DNA from: Alteromonas sp. KUL106
GTDB taxonomy: Bacteria; Pseudomonadota; Gammaproteobacteria; Enterobacterales; Alteromonadaceae
Assembly: GCF_009811415.1 (NCBI RefSeq)
Contig: NZ_BLIG01000016.1
Span: 42,114-106,113, forward strand
DNA length: 64,000 nucleotides
Direction of reading: 5' to 3'
The notes under the pieces were generated by a model that was not told the origin of the DNA, ran no database searches, and saw only the letters and a list, made by a program, of their open reading frames with translations. Shown here in pieces: positions 47,345 through 56,995 of the stretch. The position numbers were made by a program, and so were the translations under genes. Position 1 is the first letter of the stretch, and the number at the start of each line of letters is the position of its first letter.

Positions 47345-47980
47345 ATGACAAATTCCTCACGCCCAAACTCGCATTCTCAATTAGTCAATAACGTGGTAGT
47401 GGGGGATAGTATCCCACGGAAATGGCCAAATTGGTTATCGTCGTTCGCAGCATGGGTACTTACAAAGAGAGGCTGGCGCGTAGAAGGCGAGCTTATCAAT
47501 CAGAAAAAAGCCATCTTAGCTGTTGCTCCTCATACATCGAACTGGGATTTTTTTATTGGCCTATTCATTGTATTTTCATTCAAGCTAAACATTAATTTCT
47601 TTGGAAAACACACCATTTTTACACCGCCTCTTGGAGCTATTGTTAGAAGGCTAGGTGGCATTCCAATTGAGAGAAGTAAAGCGCACGGTGTTGTGACGTC
47701 CATAGCGAATAAAATAAATGAAGCCGATCAACTCATTCTCGCTTTAGCACCAGAAGGTACACGCAGCCCCATTTATCCGTGGAAAACAGGTTTTATGCAT
47801 ATTGCCCGAGAAGCTAACATTCCTATTCAAGTTATTGGATTAGACTATGAGAGAAAGGCTATTGTGCTGGGGCCAATTATTCAGAAAGTGACTAATATAG
47901 ATGAACAAATGCAAACTATTTATACGTTTTATGATAATGTTTGCGCAAAATATCCTAAAAACTGCATTACAAAGCCATAA
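47345..47980 (+). CDS. 1-acyl-sn-glycerol-3-phosphate acyltransferase-like protein
   Basis: 211 residues. Acyltransferase block I HTSNWDFF (His-x4-Asp), block II FFGKHTIF, block III GGIPIERSK, and block IV LALAPEGTRSP, the PlsC pattern. Membrane-associated, using acyl-CoA or acyl-ACP; it is a short PlsC relative, not the housekeeping enzyme by length. ATG 47345 is preferred although only a weak AAAGAG lies 10 bases upstream; a GTG frame from 47267 adds unlikely residues. Confidence 0.82.
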   Translation: MTNSSRPNSHSQLVNNVVVGDSIPRKWPNWLSSFAAWVLTKRGWRVEGELINQKKAILAVAPHTSNWDFFIGLFIVFSFKLNINFFGKHTIFTPPLGAIVRRLGGIPIERSKAHGVVTSIANKINEADQLILALAPEGTRSPIYPWKTGFMHIAREANIPIQVIGLDYERKAIVLGPIIQKVTNIDEQMQTIYTFYDNVCAKYPKNCITKP

Positions 47981-48070
47981 TCATTTCTATTGAAATGAAA
48001 AGTGAGTACCGGTCTTCATCGAGGTGCGCACACGGCTAGGTCGCAAACATCTATTTTCGGAGCTTTACCC

Positions 48071-49312
48071 GTGACAAAATTGGGATTCACAACCCGTCAG
48101 GTTCATTCTGATCGTATGCTAAACACACCAGAACATGGCGGTGTTCATAGTAGTACGTCTAATTCTGTTCTTTTTGAGTTTAAAGACGCTCAAGGCATTA
48201 TCGACGCATTTCAGGGCAAACGTGCGGCTCACGTTTATTCTCGCTCTTCTTCACCTTCTGTTGCCGCGCTTCAAAATATGTTGAATGAATTGGAAGGCGG
48301 CGTTGGAACGCTATGCTACTCCACAGGTATGGCGGCGATAAGCAGCACTTTGCTCGCGTTGCTCAAAGCGGGCGATCATTTAATAGTAAGCCAATATCTT
48401 TTTGGGAACACGCGAAGCTTTTTTGAGACCATTAAAGACTTTGGTGTTCAGGTCTCCTTCACCGATGTGACCGACATCGAGCAAGTGAAAGACGCGTACC
48501 AACCGAATACTAAAGGGGTGTACACAGAAACCGTTGCTAATCCTGTGACTCAGGTCGCCGACCTTCACGCCATCGGTCAATTCTGCGAAGAGAAACACAT
48601 GTTGTTCATGGTTGATAATACCATGACGCCGCCGCCGGTTTTTTACGCGAAAGACGTTAAGGCGTCGCTCGTGTTCTGCTCGCTGACGAAATACATTGCA
48701 GGGCATGGGAATGTACTAGGCGGCGCAGTAGTTGATACTGGTAACTTTGACTGGACAAAGTTTGATAACCTAAAAACTGCTTATCAGGTTGCAGATACAG
48801 CGCAGTGGGGCATTACCCAAATTAAAAAGAAAGGCTTGCGCGATTTAGGGGCGACATTAGCACCGCAATCAGCGACAGCCATAGCCTTAGGCATGGAGAC
48901 CTTGGATTTAAGGTTATCTCGCAGTCAACATAATGCGATGCAGCTGGCAACGTTTTTAGACAACCACCCGAAAGTGTCCAAAGTTTTTTATCCTGGCCTT
49001 GCCGATCATCCTCAGCATTTCATGGCTCGGGAATACCTAAAAGGTGGGTACGGCGCGATTTTAAGTTTTGATCTTATCGACGGTGCTGATCCTGTGGCGT
49101 TTTTAAACGAGATGAAATTGGTTATTTGTGCAACGCATTTAGGGGACAATCGAACGCTCGCACTCCCTGTTGCACCTACTATTTATTTCGAAAACACGGC
49201 CGAAGAGCGCGAACTAATGGGCATTTCCGATACCATGCTGCGTATCTCGGTGGGTATTGAAGATACTCAGGATTTGATTGCAGATTTTGAAGCTGCACTT
49301 AATACGATTTAA
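48071..49312 (+). CDS. Cys/Met metabolism PLP enzyme (cystathionine gamma-synthase family)
   Basis: 413 residues. GFTTRQVHSDRM start, HVYSRSSSPSVAALQNML, YSTGMAAIS, YTETVANPVTQVADL, VDNTMTPPP, PLP Lys in SLTKYIAGHGNVLGG, and LRISVGIED near the end. The family includes cystathionine synthases/lyases, O-acyl-homoserine sulfhydrylases and methionine gamma-lyase; the exact reaction cannot be fixed. The start is GTG 48071 with GGAG about 9 bases upstream; the longer frame from 48002 adds residues with no family match. Confidence 0.85.
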   Translation: MTKLGFTTRQVHSDRMLNTPEHGGVHSSTSNSVLFEFKDAQGIIDAFQGKRAAHVYSRSSSPSVAALQNMLNELEGGVGTLCYSTGMAAISSTLLALLKAGDHLIVSQYLFGNTRSFFETIKDFGVQVSFTDVTDIEQVKDAYQPNTKGVYTETVANPVTQVADLHAIGQFCEEKHMLFMVDNTMTPPPVFYAKDVKASLVFCSLTKYIAGHGNVLGGAVVDTGNFDWTKFDNLKTAYQVADTAQWGITQIKKKGLRDLGATLAPQSATAIALGMETLDLRLSRSQHNAMQLATFLDNHPKVSKVFYPGLADHPQHFMAREYLKGGYGAILSFDLIDGADPVAFLNEMKLVICATHLGDNRTLALPVAPTIYFENTAEERELMGISDTMLRISVGIEDTQDLIADFEAALNTI

Positions 49313-49339
49313 ATAACGCTTTTTTGTTTCACAAATACA

Positions 49340-49364
49340 AGAAAGGGGCGTAAGCCCCTTTCTT
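49340..49364. terminator. Bidirectional terminator
   Basis: GAAAGGGGC / GCCCCTTTC stem with a GTAA loop between converging genes, about 28 bases after the PLP-enzyme stop. Confidence 0.82.
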
Positions 49365-49421
49365 AATTTTAGCGAATCAAGTTCTATAGCATTGAGTTGC
49401 TATACACTTAACTTACTTATT

Positions 49422-51890
49422 TCATTCAAAACCTAACGTTATTTGACCGCGAATTTCGCCGGTTGGAAATGCTTCAGAATGGAAATTAGTGTAAAGACCA
49501 CCGTCAGACATCACGCCCATTTGCTCGGCGGTTAGCACAGTATTAGCTGGCACTGACCACATGCCATCTGTACCGGCAGATAACCCCAGTAAAACTCCGC
49601 CGTTTACGCCCGCTTCACCTTCATGAATATGCGCCATAGTAGCTGTCATACCCGTGACCGTCACGCTACCTGACAACGCACCTGTCGTTGTATTTAACGT
49701 AAAAGCACCAGCACCGCTTGCGGTTGTAGTAACCGCCGGTACTTCTTGTAGGCCGTTGGCAACGATACCGTACACTTCGATGTTGTCAGGCGTAATCTGG
49801 CCGCGAATTTCACCGCCAGTAAACGCTGCCGTATGTACATTCACATAATGACCGCCAGAAAGTAATTGCGTAGCTGTTGCTTCATCTAACGCTATGCTAC
49901 CGTCTGTCATCCACACGCCTGCTGTAGCCTCACTCTCTACCAAGGCCGCTAAGACAGGGCCATTTACACCAGCAAACCCTGTGTGAATGTGTGCCATAGT
50001 TGCATTTTCGATAGTCGTAACTGCCACAAGAGACACATTATTATTGGTCGTATCGAAAAGCGCATAGCCTGAACCCATGGCCATAGTGTCTACCGCTGGT
50101 ACTTCTTGGCTTCCACTTAACGAGAATGTGACCACCGCTGTTGTGTCCGGAACAATTTGGCCTCTCACTTCACCACTTGGGTTGGCGGTAGTATGAACAT
50201 TTAAATACCACTCACCATTCGTCAGCGCGTCTAAATTACTAGGTGAGATGGTAGTCTCGGCTAAAATATAGGTACCGTTTCCAGCATCGGTAAGCGGAAA
50301 GGCAACGGGGCCATTCATACCAATGCCACCGTCATGTACATGCACCCCAGTGACATCTGTCAGGCCTGATACGTCAACACTTACACTAAATGCTGGCAGG
50401 TCCTCGTCGATTTCAACCACTGCCGTCGCCGTAGACATGGTATTAACCGCCGGTACTTCTTGTGCACCGCTTAGACTCACATTATATGTCATATCAGCAT
50501 TGAAGGCCGGAGGCGGTGGCGCAAGACCGTCAAGCAGAGCTAATTGAGGTAAATCTCCTTCCATCGCACCATCTAGCGCAATAGCGGTGTAGATTTCGCC
50601 GTTTTCCAGAGAAAGTACGCCCGTTTCAATGGCTGCTGTCTTGGTACCCGTTGGTGTAACCGTCACGACATAGTCACCTTCCGCGAGGCTCACATAACCT
50701 GTTTCAACCAACTCAGCAGTTTCATAGGCTATATTCGCAAATGCGGGGTCTACTGCGTCAATTTCGCCGTCTGCGGTGACGTAGATGTCAACGTTACCCG
50801 CTGAGGGCGACGCATGGACGATACGCACTTTCGCTTCGGTTGCGACAGAGCGGGGCATGTCAACAAGCACATCAAGTTCAGGTGCAGATAAAACGTTGTT
50901 TGCGATAGCAGTGTATGACATACCCACCTCTAGTGTGAGTTCAGCATCGTCAATTGCCACAATGCTGTTGTCGCTATCAGCTACAACATCAATCAAGTAG
51001 TCACCTTCTGCTACTGATAAATAGTCTGTAGTACGCGGGAACTGGATGCCGTCAACCAGTACAATTTCGTTATTTGCTATGATGTCTACGGCTGGCGCGT
51101 CGCTGATGCCATGTACCACACGAATGGCTGCGCCTGCTTCTGCATCCCAAATTTTGAAGCTACCTTCACCGTCTGCGGCAAGCAGTGTGACAGGGGAGTC
51201 TCCTGTACCCACATTATTCGTCGCAGCGATCAGCAAGTCTGCGCCGTCAGCTAAATTCACGGTGCCTGAGTCGTACACAACCGTTGTTTCGCCTGCCGGT
51301 GTTATACGAATTTGATAATCGCCAGCGGGTACTTGAATTAAGTCTGTTGCGTCAGTGAATTCAGCCGTGACCAGTGGCTGCTCAGCAGATATGTCTGCAT
51401 CTGGTGCCGTCACGTAAATATCTACAGTGGGAGCCATCGATGCCGCGTGTACAATTTGCACTTGAGCATTTCCAGCTTCAACCGAAGTTTCCATACTCGT
51501 TACCGTCAGCAAAGATAGTGTTTCATCGCCAACATTACCCACGGCAAAAATGTCGTAGTTCATGTCTGCTTCCAGCGTGACGTCAGCTTGCAAAACTTCA
51601 GCATTTTCCCCCGGAAGAATGCCCGTAACGCCGATGTCGTAGGTACCTGTTTCCACCTCAAAACGCGATGAAGCAACTTGGTAATCAACGTTTTCTAAAC
51701 CATTGAGTATGCCGTCGTTAGCAGTGATGTTGACCATAGGGGCATCAGATGCGGCGTGAACGACGCGCACATTTGAATATTCAACAACGGGGGCAGGGAC
51801 TTCAACCGTTTCATCGTCGTCATCATCAGAGCACCCGATTAAAAACAGTGGTAAGATTGAACATGCAAGGAGCGCTTTGGTCCTTCTCAT
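49422..51890 (-). CDS. Large lipoprotein with four DUF4397 and three CHRD domains
   Basis: 822 residues. Lipobox LFLIGC followed by an acidic SDDDDDE linker. Four DUF4397 units start with VRVVHAASDAP (about 42), VQIVHAASMAP (about 143), IRVVHGISDAP (about 258) and VRIVHASPSAG (about 353). After a proline linker (APPPPAF, near 462), three CHRD units follow, each with an (S/N)G-QEVPAV entry and H-H-G-G-NG-V plus SGEVRGQI/GGEIRGQI/TGEIRGQI exits. CHRD was named from chordin. Both domains are beta-rich extracytoplasmic modules of unproven function, so a surface or periplasmic adhesion/binding role is a guess. Confidence 0.88.
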   Translation of the reverse strand: MRRTKALLACSILPLFLIGCSDDDDDETVEVPAPVVEYSNVRVVHAASDAPMVNITANDGILNGLENVDYQVASSRFEVETGTYDIGVTGILPGENAEVLQADVTLEADMNYDIFAVGNVGDETLSLLTVTSMETSVEAGNAQVQIVHAASMAPTVDIYVTAPDADISAEQPLVTAEFTDATDLIQVPAGDYQIRITPAGETTVVYDSGTVNLADGADLLIAATNNVGTGDSPVTLLAADGEGSFKIWDAEAGAAIRVVHGISDAPAVDIIANNEIVLVDGIQFPRTTDYLSVAEGDYLIDVVADSDNSIVAIDDAELTLEVGMSYTAIANNVLSAPELDVLVDMPRSVATEAKVRIVHASPSAGNVDIYVTADGEIDAVDPAFANIAYETAELVETGYVSLAEGDYVVTVTPTGTKTAAIETGVLSLENGEIYTAIALDGAMEGDLPQLALLDGLAPPPPAFNADMTYNVSLSGAQEVPAVNTMSTATAVVEIDEDLPAFSVSVDVSGLTDVTGVHVHDGGIGMNGPVAFPLTDAGNGTYILAETTISPSNLDALTNGEWYLNVHTTANPSGEVRGQIVPDTTAVVTFSLSGSQEVPAVDTMAMGSGYALFDTTNNNVSLVAVTTIENATMAHIHTGFAGVNGPVLAALVESEATAGVWMTDGSIALDEATATQLLSGGHYVNVHTAAFTGGEIRGQITPDNIEVYGIVANGLQEVPAVTTTASGAGAFTLNTTTGALSGSVTVTGMTATMAHIHEGEAGVNGGVLLGLSAGTDGMWSVPANTVLTAEQMGVMSDGGLYTNFHSEAFPTGEIRGQITLGFE

Positions 51891-52113
51891 TTTTTTATCC
51901 TCATAATTGTGTCATAGCAAACTCGATTACGCTGAGGAAATAAGGGAAGATCATCCTCCTTGCAACATTAACGCAATGTAATGCTTTCAATTTATTTACA
52001 TCTTTTTCGTTCGAATAATTAGAATAAATGTTCCTTTAATTTGATATTTTCATCCAAGCTAATTGCCCTAATATAGGTTTGTGTTTCGCAAACAACAAAT
52101 ATTGGAGTTCGGC

Positions 52114-52716
52114 ATGAAAACAGTTTTAGCAATATTTTCCAGCCTCAATGGCATTCAAGGTAATTCTTCGAAACTTGCCAACGAGTACTTATCAAAAATT
52201 GAGAATAATGATTCGGTGCGAGTAAATCGCGTTGATGTCGCCTCTCTCGCTCTTCCTCATTTAACTGGCGAAGAAATGCAGGCTTGGATGACTGAGCCTT
52301 CTAAGCGCAGTGAATCTCAGCAAGCATTGGCAAACGTGTCGGACGACATTGTTGAAACGGTAAAAGCGGCTGACGAAATTGTACTAGCAGTGCCAATGTA
52401 TAACTTTGGCATCCCCTCAAGCTTAAAAGCGTATTTTGACCGTATTGCACGAGCAGGCATAACGTTTAAGTATTCTGAAACAGGGCCAGTCGGTTTACTA
52501 GAAAATAAATCAGCAACGGTTTTTGCCGCGCGCGGTGGTGTATATGCCGGTTCAGACTTTGATACTCAGACCCCGTACTTAAAACATTTTTTAAATTTCA
52601 TTGGTATCAGTGACGTAAAATTTGTTTATGCTGAAGGACTTAACATGGGTGAAGAGAAAGCGAACAGCGCATTTGCCGAAGCAAATGAAAAAATTATTGA
52701 ACTAACTAGAGGCTAA
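52114..52716 (+). CDS. azoR: FMN-dependent NADH-azoreductase
   Basis: 200 residues, flavodoxin-like quinone reductase. FSSLNGIQGNSSKLANEYL at the phosphate loop, VLAVPMYNFGIPSSLKAYFDRIARAGITF (the AzoR signature), VFAARGGVYAG and FIGISDVKFVYAEGL. Reduces quinones and azo compounds with NADH, protecting against thiol-reactive quinones. ATG 52114 has TTGGAG at good spacing. Confidence 0.93.
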   Translation: MKTVLAIFSSLNGIQGNSSKLANEYLSKIENNDSVRVNRVDVASLALPHLTGEEMQAWMTEPSKRSESQQALANVSDDIVETVKAADEIVLAVPMYNFGIPSSLKAYFDRIARAGITFKYSETGPVGLLENKSATVFAARGGVYAGSDFDTQTPYLKHFLNFIGISDVKFVYAEGLNMGEEKANSAFAEANEKIIELTRG

Positions 52717-52799
52717 ACACACTAACTTAATGCAGTTAGCTAAAACGTAGGAAGTATGTTTTCAGCTAAAAGTGTGTTCCAAGTTGAGTGTGCTTGATT

Positions 52800-52827
52800 G
52801 CCCCGCGTATTACGCGGGGCTTTTTTA
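52800..52827 (+). terminator. Terminator after azoR
   Basis: CCCCGCGTA / TACGCGGGG stem with a one-base centre followed by CTTTTTT, 84 bases after the stop. Confidence 0.85.
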
Positions 52828-52888
52828 TGTACGTAGCTTTTATTTGTCGCTATGTGGCTTGCAATAACGAAACCAAAAACAAGGCCTA

Positions 52889-53443
52889 TTACTCGCTTTT
52901 GAGCAGTGCCTCTACTGCAGCAACAAAGGCTGGGTCAGTTGGCTTGGTTGAGCTCGGATAATGGATTATTTTCTCACCAGCACTATCAATAAGGTATTTG
53001 TTGAAATTCCAAGAGGGGGCTTTTCCCGTAGAGGCCTTAAGCATTCGGTACATAGGATCTGCATCGTCACCTTTCACCGATATAGGCTCAAACATTGGAA
53101 ATTTTACGCCGTAGGTTAGTTCGCAAAGCTCTGCGGTTTTACCTTCATCGCTGTCTTCCTGATTAAAATCGTGTGAGGGGAAGCCAAGCACGACGAAATC
53201 TCTATCTTTATAATCGCTATAAAGGGCTTCTAACCCTTCGAATTGGGGCGTGTATCCACAATAACTTGCAGTATTAACAATTAACAGTGTTTTGCCACCG
53301 TATTCCGTGCATAAATTGACAGTATCTTGTGAGTTGAGTTTGCGCTTCATAAATTTAAGCACGCTAGGGCATTCGCTTGCATAACCAGTGCAAGTAAAAA
53401 AGCTTAACGCGAGCACGGCGGTTAGGTAACCTTTCGCTTTCAT
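52889..53443 (-). CDS. Exported glutathione-peroxidase-family protein
   Basis: 184 residues with a signal peptide (LTAVLALSFFTCTGYA), so periplasmic. Peroxidatic Cys62 in VNTASYCGYTPQFEGLE and the Trp in APSWNFNKYLID are present. The box that usually reads FPCNQFG-QE is FPSHDFNQE, so the catalytic Gln and the nearby Cys are replaced by Asp and Ser. The reductant is probably a thioredoxin-like protein and not glutathione; unproven. ATG 53443 is preceded by GAGGT. Confidence 0.85.
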   Translation of the reverse strand: MKAKGYLTAVLALSFFTCTGYASECPSVLKFMKRKLNSQDTVNLCTEYGGKTLLIVNTASYCGYTPQFEGLEALYSDYKDRDFVVLGFPSHDFNQEDSDEGKTAELCELTYGVKFPMFEPISVKGDDADPMYRMLKASTGKAPSWNFNKYLIDSAGEKIIHYPSSTKPTDPAFVAAVEALLKSE

Positions 53444-53622
53444 GGTGTGATACCTCAAGAGTTAATTTTTGTTGTTTTGTAGGGGCTGTCGAGCCATTAG
53501 TGATGATTCATAAACGTGAGCGGTTTACGTTTGGTTCACTATTGTCATCGATGAACGTTAGCGCTTTGATGGGTGCTCTGGGTATAATGTTAACGCTTTT
53601 TACATAACAACGATTTAAAAAA

Positions 53623-56118
53623 ATGAAAAAATATTCTTCTTTACTCATCGCGGCCAGTGTAACGCTCGCGCTAGGTGGATGTGCAAGCACAACGACTAAC
53701 ACTTCAATTAAAACTGTTGCGTCCGCACAAAACAAAGTAACCGCTCAACACACTGTCACTCCGGACGTATCACCTTTAAATGGCGCGCGCACAGGTGAGA
53801 TTACATTAAAACAAATCATGTCAGATCCTCAATGGATTGGCGCGTTGCCAGAGGCAATGGGGTGGTCTGTAAACGGCGATAAAATAGTGTTTGAAAAAGA
53901 ACAGCAAAATAGTGCACTTAAAGATGTATACATTGCTGACGTTTCAAACCCAGAGAATATTCTTAAAGCTGAGCTCTCTGACTTGCACAAATATCGATTC
54001 GACGAGCGCGTTGTAAGAGACGATGGTGTCATTGCTTATTCGTTTGAAGACAGTGTTTATGTGCAGTTCACCAATGGTGAAACGGTCAGGATCGCGCGAG
54101 GGGGCAGTCCACTTTCTACTCTATCTTTTATGACTGATGGACGTTTGATGGCACTCAGTGACAACAAATTTATCGCGATTGATTTATCTGACGGTTCTCG
54201 CGAAGAAATACTGAGCTGGCGCTTTCAGGATAAGCCCAAGGCGGTGGAGCCACCCAAAGACTATATTGCTGAGCAACAGCAGTCTTTGCTTGAATACATC
54301 AAACTTCAGCGTAAAAACAGCCAGGAAAAAGAGAGTGCTAAGAAAGCACTTGCAAAAGAGAACGCGAGTCTTGCTCCCGAGCCTTTTTATTTTAATAAGT
54401 CACATAGCCTAGCAGGTATTAGCGTATCACCCGCTGGTAATTATGCGGTAGTTGCAACCACAGAGACTAAATCAACACGTGATGACAGCGACATCATGCC
54501 GCATTACATTCAGGAAGATAGCCGAATAGCAGCAAAGCCTGTGCGCCAGCGTGTGGCAGATGCAGAGTCAGTAAATCACGAGCTGTGGCTACTGAACCTT
54601 AAAACCGGTGAGAAAAGTGAGCTTAAATACTTTAATTTGCCTGGCTACAATGACGATGTACTTGCTGATGTGAAAGCAGAAAATGCCAAGGCAAAAGGCG
54701 AGACCTATGAAGTGAATCGTTTACCACGCGATATTACCTTATTACAAAGCTGGTATTGGACGAAACCTTCTATACGCTGGCACAAAAACGGCAACGCCGT
54801 TGCTATTATGCTGGAGGCATGGGACAACAAAGACCGCTGGATTGCCACGGTCGACTTAGCAAATAAAACGCTAGAAAACCAGCATAGGCTTCACGACGAT
54901 GCCTGGGTAAATTATCGTTTCAATGCATTTGATTGGCTGAATAACAGTGAAACTCTTTACTACCAGTCTGAGCATACTGGGTATTCGCATTTGTATATTC
55001 AAAAGCCAGGGGAAGAGCCTGTTGCTCTTACCAGCGGCCGCTTTATTGTTGACGATTTAACGCTTTCAAGCGATGACAACTATATTTACTTTAAAGCCAA
55101 TATGGAGCACCCAGGGCTTTACGAAGTTTATCGTGCTAATTTGACAGACAATACCATCGATACCATGACTGACCTCAACGGTATGACGGATTATTCACTC
55201 AGCCCTGATGGCTCGAGCTTGCTTTTAAGTCATAGTAAAGTGAACCAGCCCCAAGAGCTTTATATCAAGCCGGCTGAAGAAACGAGCAGGGCAAAGCAAA
55301 TAACGCACAGTACAAGTGCTGATTTTAATGCGCTACCGTGGGCTGTGCCTAACATTGTTGCTATCGCATCGTCACATACCGAGGCACCCATTTACGCTCG
55401 CGTATATCTGCCAGAAAACTATGATAAGTCTGCGCCAAATAAAGCGGTGGTGTTTAATCATGGCGCAGGTTATTTGCAGAACGCCCACATGGGATGGTCG
55501 GGGTATTTCAGAGAATACATGTTTCACAGCATGCTAGTGCAACAAGGCTATGTCGTACTTGATATGGACTATCGAGCAAGTGCGGGCTATGGCCGTGATT
55601 GGCGCACCGCCATTTATCGCCAAATGGGCACGCCTGAGGTGCAAGATTTGCGTGACGGTGTTAACTGGCTCGTTGATAATGCAAATGTTGACCGTGAACG
55701 TATTGGGACTTACGGGGGATCTTACGGCGGCTTTTTGACCTTTATGTCGATGTTTACCGCACCGGATTTGTTTGCCGCGGGCGCAGCCCTTAGACCGGTA
55801 ACCGACTGGGCACATTACAACACGCCGTATACGGCAAACATACTCAACACACCCGATATTGACCCAATTGCATTCGAGCGTAGCTCGCCCATCTATTTCG
55901 CAGAAGGGTTAGAAAAGCCATTGCTTATCAACGCGCCCATGGTGGATGATAACGTGTTTTTCCACGATACAGTGCGGTTAGTACAGCGTCTTATTGAATT
56001 AGAAAAAGAAGACTTTGAAACGGCTATTTATCCGGTAGAGCCACATGGTTTTGTTCAGCCCAGCTCATGGCTTGATGAATATCGCCGAATCTATAAATTG
56101 TTTGAAGAAAATTTATAA
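53623..56118 (+). CDS. Prolyl oligopeptidase family lipoprotein (S9, DPP4/acylaminoacyl-like)
   Basis: 831 residues. Lipobox LALGGCAST, N-terminal beta-propeller with SPAGNYAVVATT, SPDGSSLLLSH repeats, a charged helix around residues 205-245, then an alpha/beta hydrolase: VVFNHGAGYLQNAH, DYRASAGYGRDWRTAIYRQMG, catalytic Ser700 in TYGGSYGGF, Asp in PMVDDNVFF, His in VEPHGFVQP. Envelope-anchored peptidase acting on short peptides. No good ribosome site before the ATG. Confidence 0.92.
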   Translation: MKKYSSLLIAASVTLALGGCASTTTNTSIKTVASAQNKVTAQHTVTPDVSPLNGARTGEITLKQIMSDPQWIGALPEAMGWSVNGDKIVFEKEQQNSALKDVYIADVSNPENILKAELSDLHKYRFDERVVRDDGVIAYSFEDSVYVQFTNGETVRIARGGSPLSTLSFMTDGRLMALSDNKFIAIDLSDGSREEILSWRFQDKPKAVEPPKDYIAEQQQSLLEYIKLQRKNSQEKESAKKALAKENASLAPEPFYFNKSHSLAGISVSPAGNYAVVATTETKSTRDDSDIMPHYIQEDSRIAAKPVRQRVADAESVNHELWLLNLKTGEKSELKYFNLPGYNDDVLADVKAENAKAKGETYEVNRLPRDITLLQSWYWTKPSIRWHKNGNAVAIMLEAWDNKDRWIATVDLANKTLENQHRLHDDAWVNYRFNAFDWLNNSETLYYQSEHTGYSHLYIQKPGEEPVALTSGRFIVDDLTLSSDDNYIYFKANMEHPGLYEVYRANLTDNTIDTMTDLNGMTDYSLSPDGSSLLLSHSKVNQPQELYIKPAEETSRAKQITHSTSADFNALPWAVPNIVAIASSHTEAPIYARVYLPENYDKSAPNKAVVFNHGAGYLQNAHMGWSGYFREYMFHSMLVQQGYVVLDMDYRASAGYGRDWRTAIYRQMGTPEVQDLRDGVNWLVDNANVDRERIGTYGGSYGGFLTFMSMFTAPDLFAAGAALRPVTDWAHYNTPYTANILNTPDIDPIAFERSSPIYFAEGLEKPLLINAPMVDDNVFFHDTVRLVQRLIELEKEDFETAIYPVEPHGFVQPSSWLDEYRRIYKLFEENL

Positions 56119-56197
56119 GCTAAGCGTAATGCGTGAATAACCCAGAGCTTTATAATCACTGGGTTAATTCACAAATGATAGCGGTAAGCGGAAAAAC

Positions 56198-56234
56198 AAA
56201 GGCCCGAATTCAGATAGATTCGGGCCTTTTTATC
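56198..56234 (+). terminator. Terminator after the S9 peptidase
   Basis: AAAGGCCCGAAT / ATTCGGGCCTTT stem with an 8-base loop and T run. Confidence 0.88.
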
Positions 56235-56299
56235 ATTCGGCCTATATTCGTCGTTTGCTTTCAATCTGTTTAAAAATTAAGAGCATGCGGTGCGAATGG

Positions 56300-56884
56300 C
56301 TATGCTCGTTTTGCCGTTATAAACATAAGTAAAAAGATGACAACGCCAGTTACGGCGCCAAATAAATGCGCGTCTACGGCAACTTTCGCATCAATAAGGT
56401 TTGCCACTTGCTCACTGCTGCCGTCCATTTGTTCGTAACCGACCTTAAGTGCTAGCCCGATAAGTAAAAGCCAACCGGATTTCATTTTTTCCTTGATATC
56501 AACGCAGGCCCCCCAGGCAAAAATACCGTGAAGTGCCCCCGACAGACCCGCATACCAAATAAGATCTGGAGAGAAGAAGTACAGGCCAATACTGGTTCCC
56601 AGGCAACACCATACAAATACTTTCAAGAACAGCCCAATGCGATAATGCTCGCCATGCAATGCCCACAAAAGCACTAAGCCAACTATATTTAATAACAGGT
56701 GGTAGCCATTCGTATGGACGATATTGCCCGTTACGATACGCCATGTTTCAAGGCCTTGAATGGCATAACGGTCATAGGCCAGATAGTTGCCAGACATTGG
56801 CTCAAATAAAAACGCAACAACAGAGCATAGCGCTACAAAAAGGGGACCCGCGCTATACTTAAGCGAAAACGGCAGTGAAATCAT
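56300..56884 (-). CDS. Rhombosortase (rhomboid-family intramembrane protease)
   Basis: 194 residues, six membrane helices. GNIVHTNGYHLLLNIVGLVLL provides the HxxxN part of rhomboids; catalytic Ser115 is in YAGLSGALHGIFAWGA and His173 in DAHLFGAVTG. The GLSGALHG-F-WGA pattern marks the rhombosortase branch, which removes GlyGly-CTERM tails from exported proteins. No neighbouring protein carries a GlyGly-CTERM tail. Divergent from the enoyl-CoA hydratase gene. Confidence 0.85.
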   Translation of the reverse strand: MISLPFSLKYSAGPLFVALCSVVAFLFEPMSGNYLAYDRYAIQGLETWRIVTGNIVHTNGYHLLLNIVGLVLLWALHGEHYRIGLFLKVFVWCCLGTSIGLYFFSPDLIWYAGLSGALHGIFAWGACVDIKEKMKSGWLLLIGLALKVGYEQMDGSSEQVANLIDAKVAVDAHLFGAVTGVVIFLLMFITAKRA

Positions 56885-56995
56885 TAGTGTTAGTTATTTT
56901 TGAATTTCAAATTTGGTGGCTATGATACAGAAATTGCTTACAAGGTGAAAATCGAAGTACACCCATAATAAAAGAACGACAGTACAGGAGTGTTT

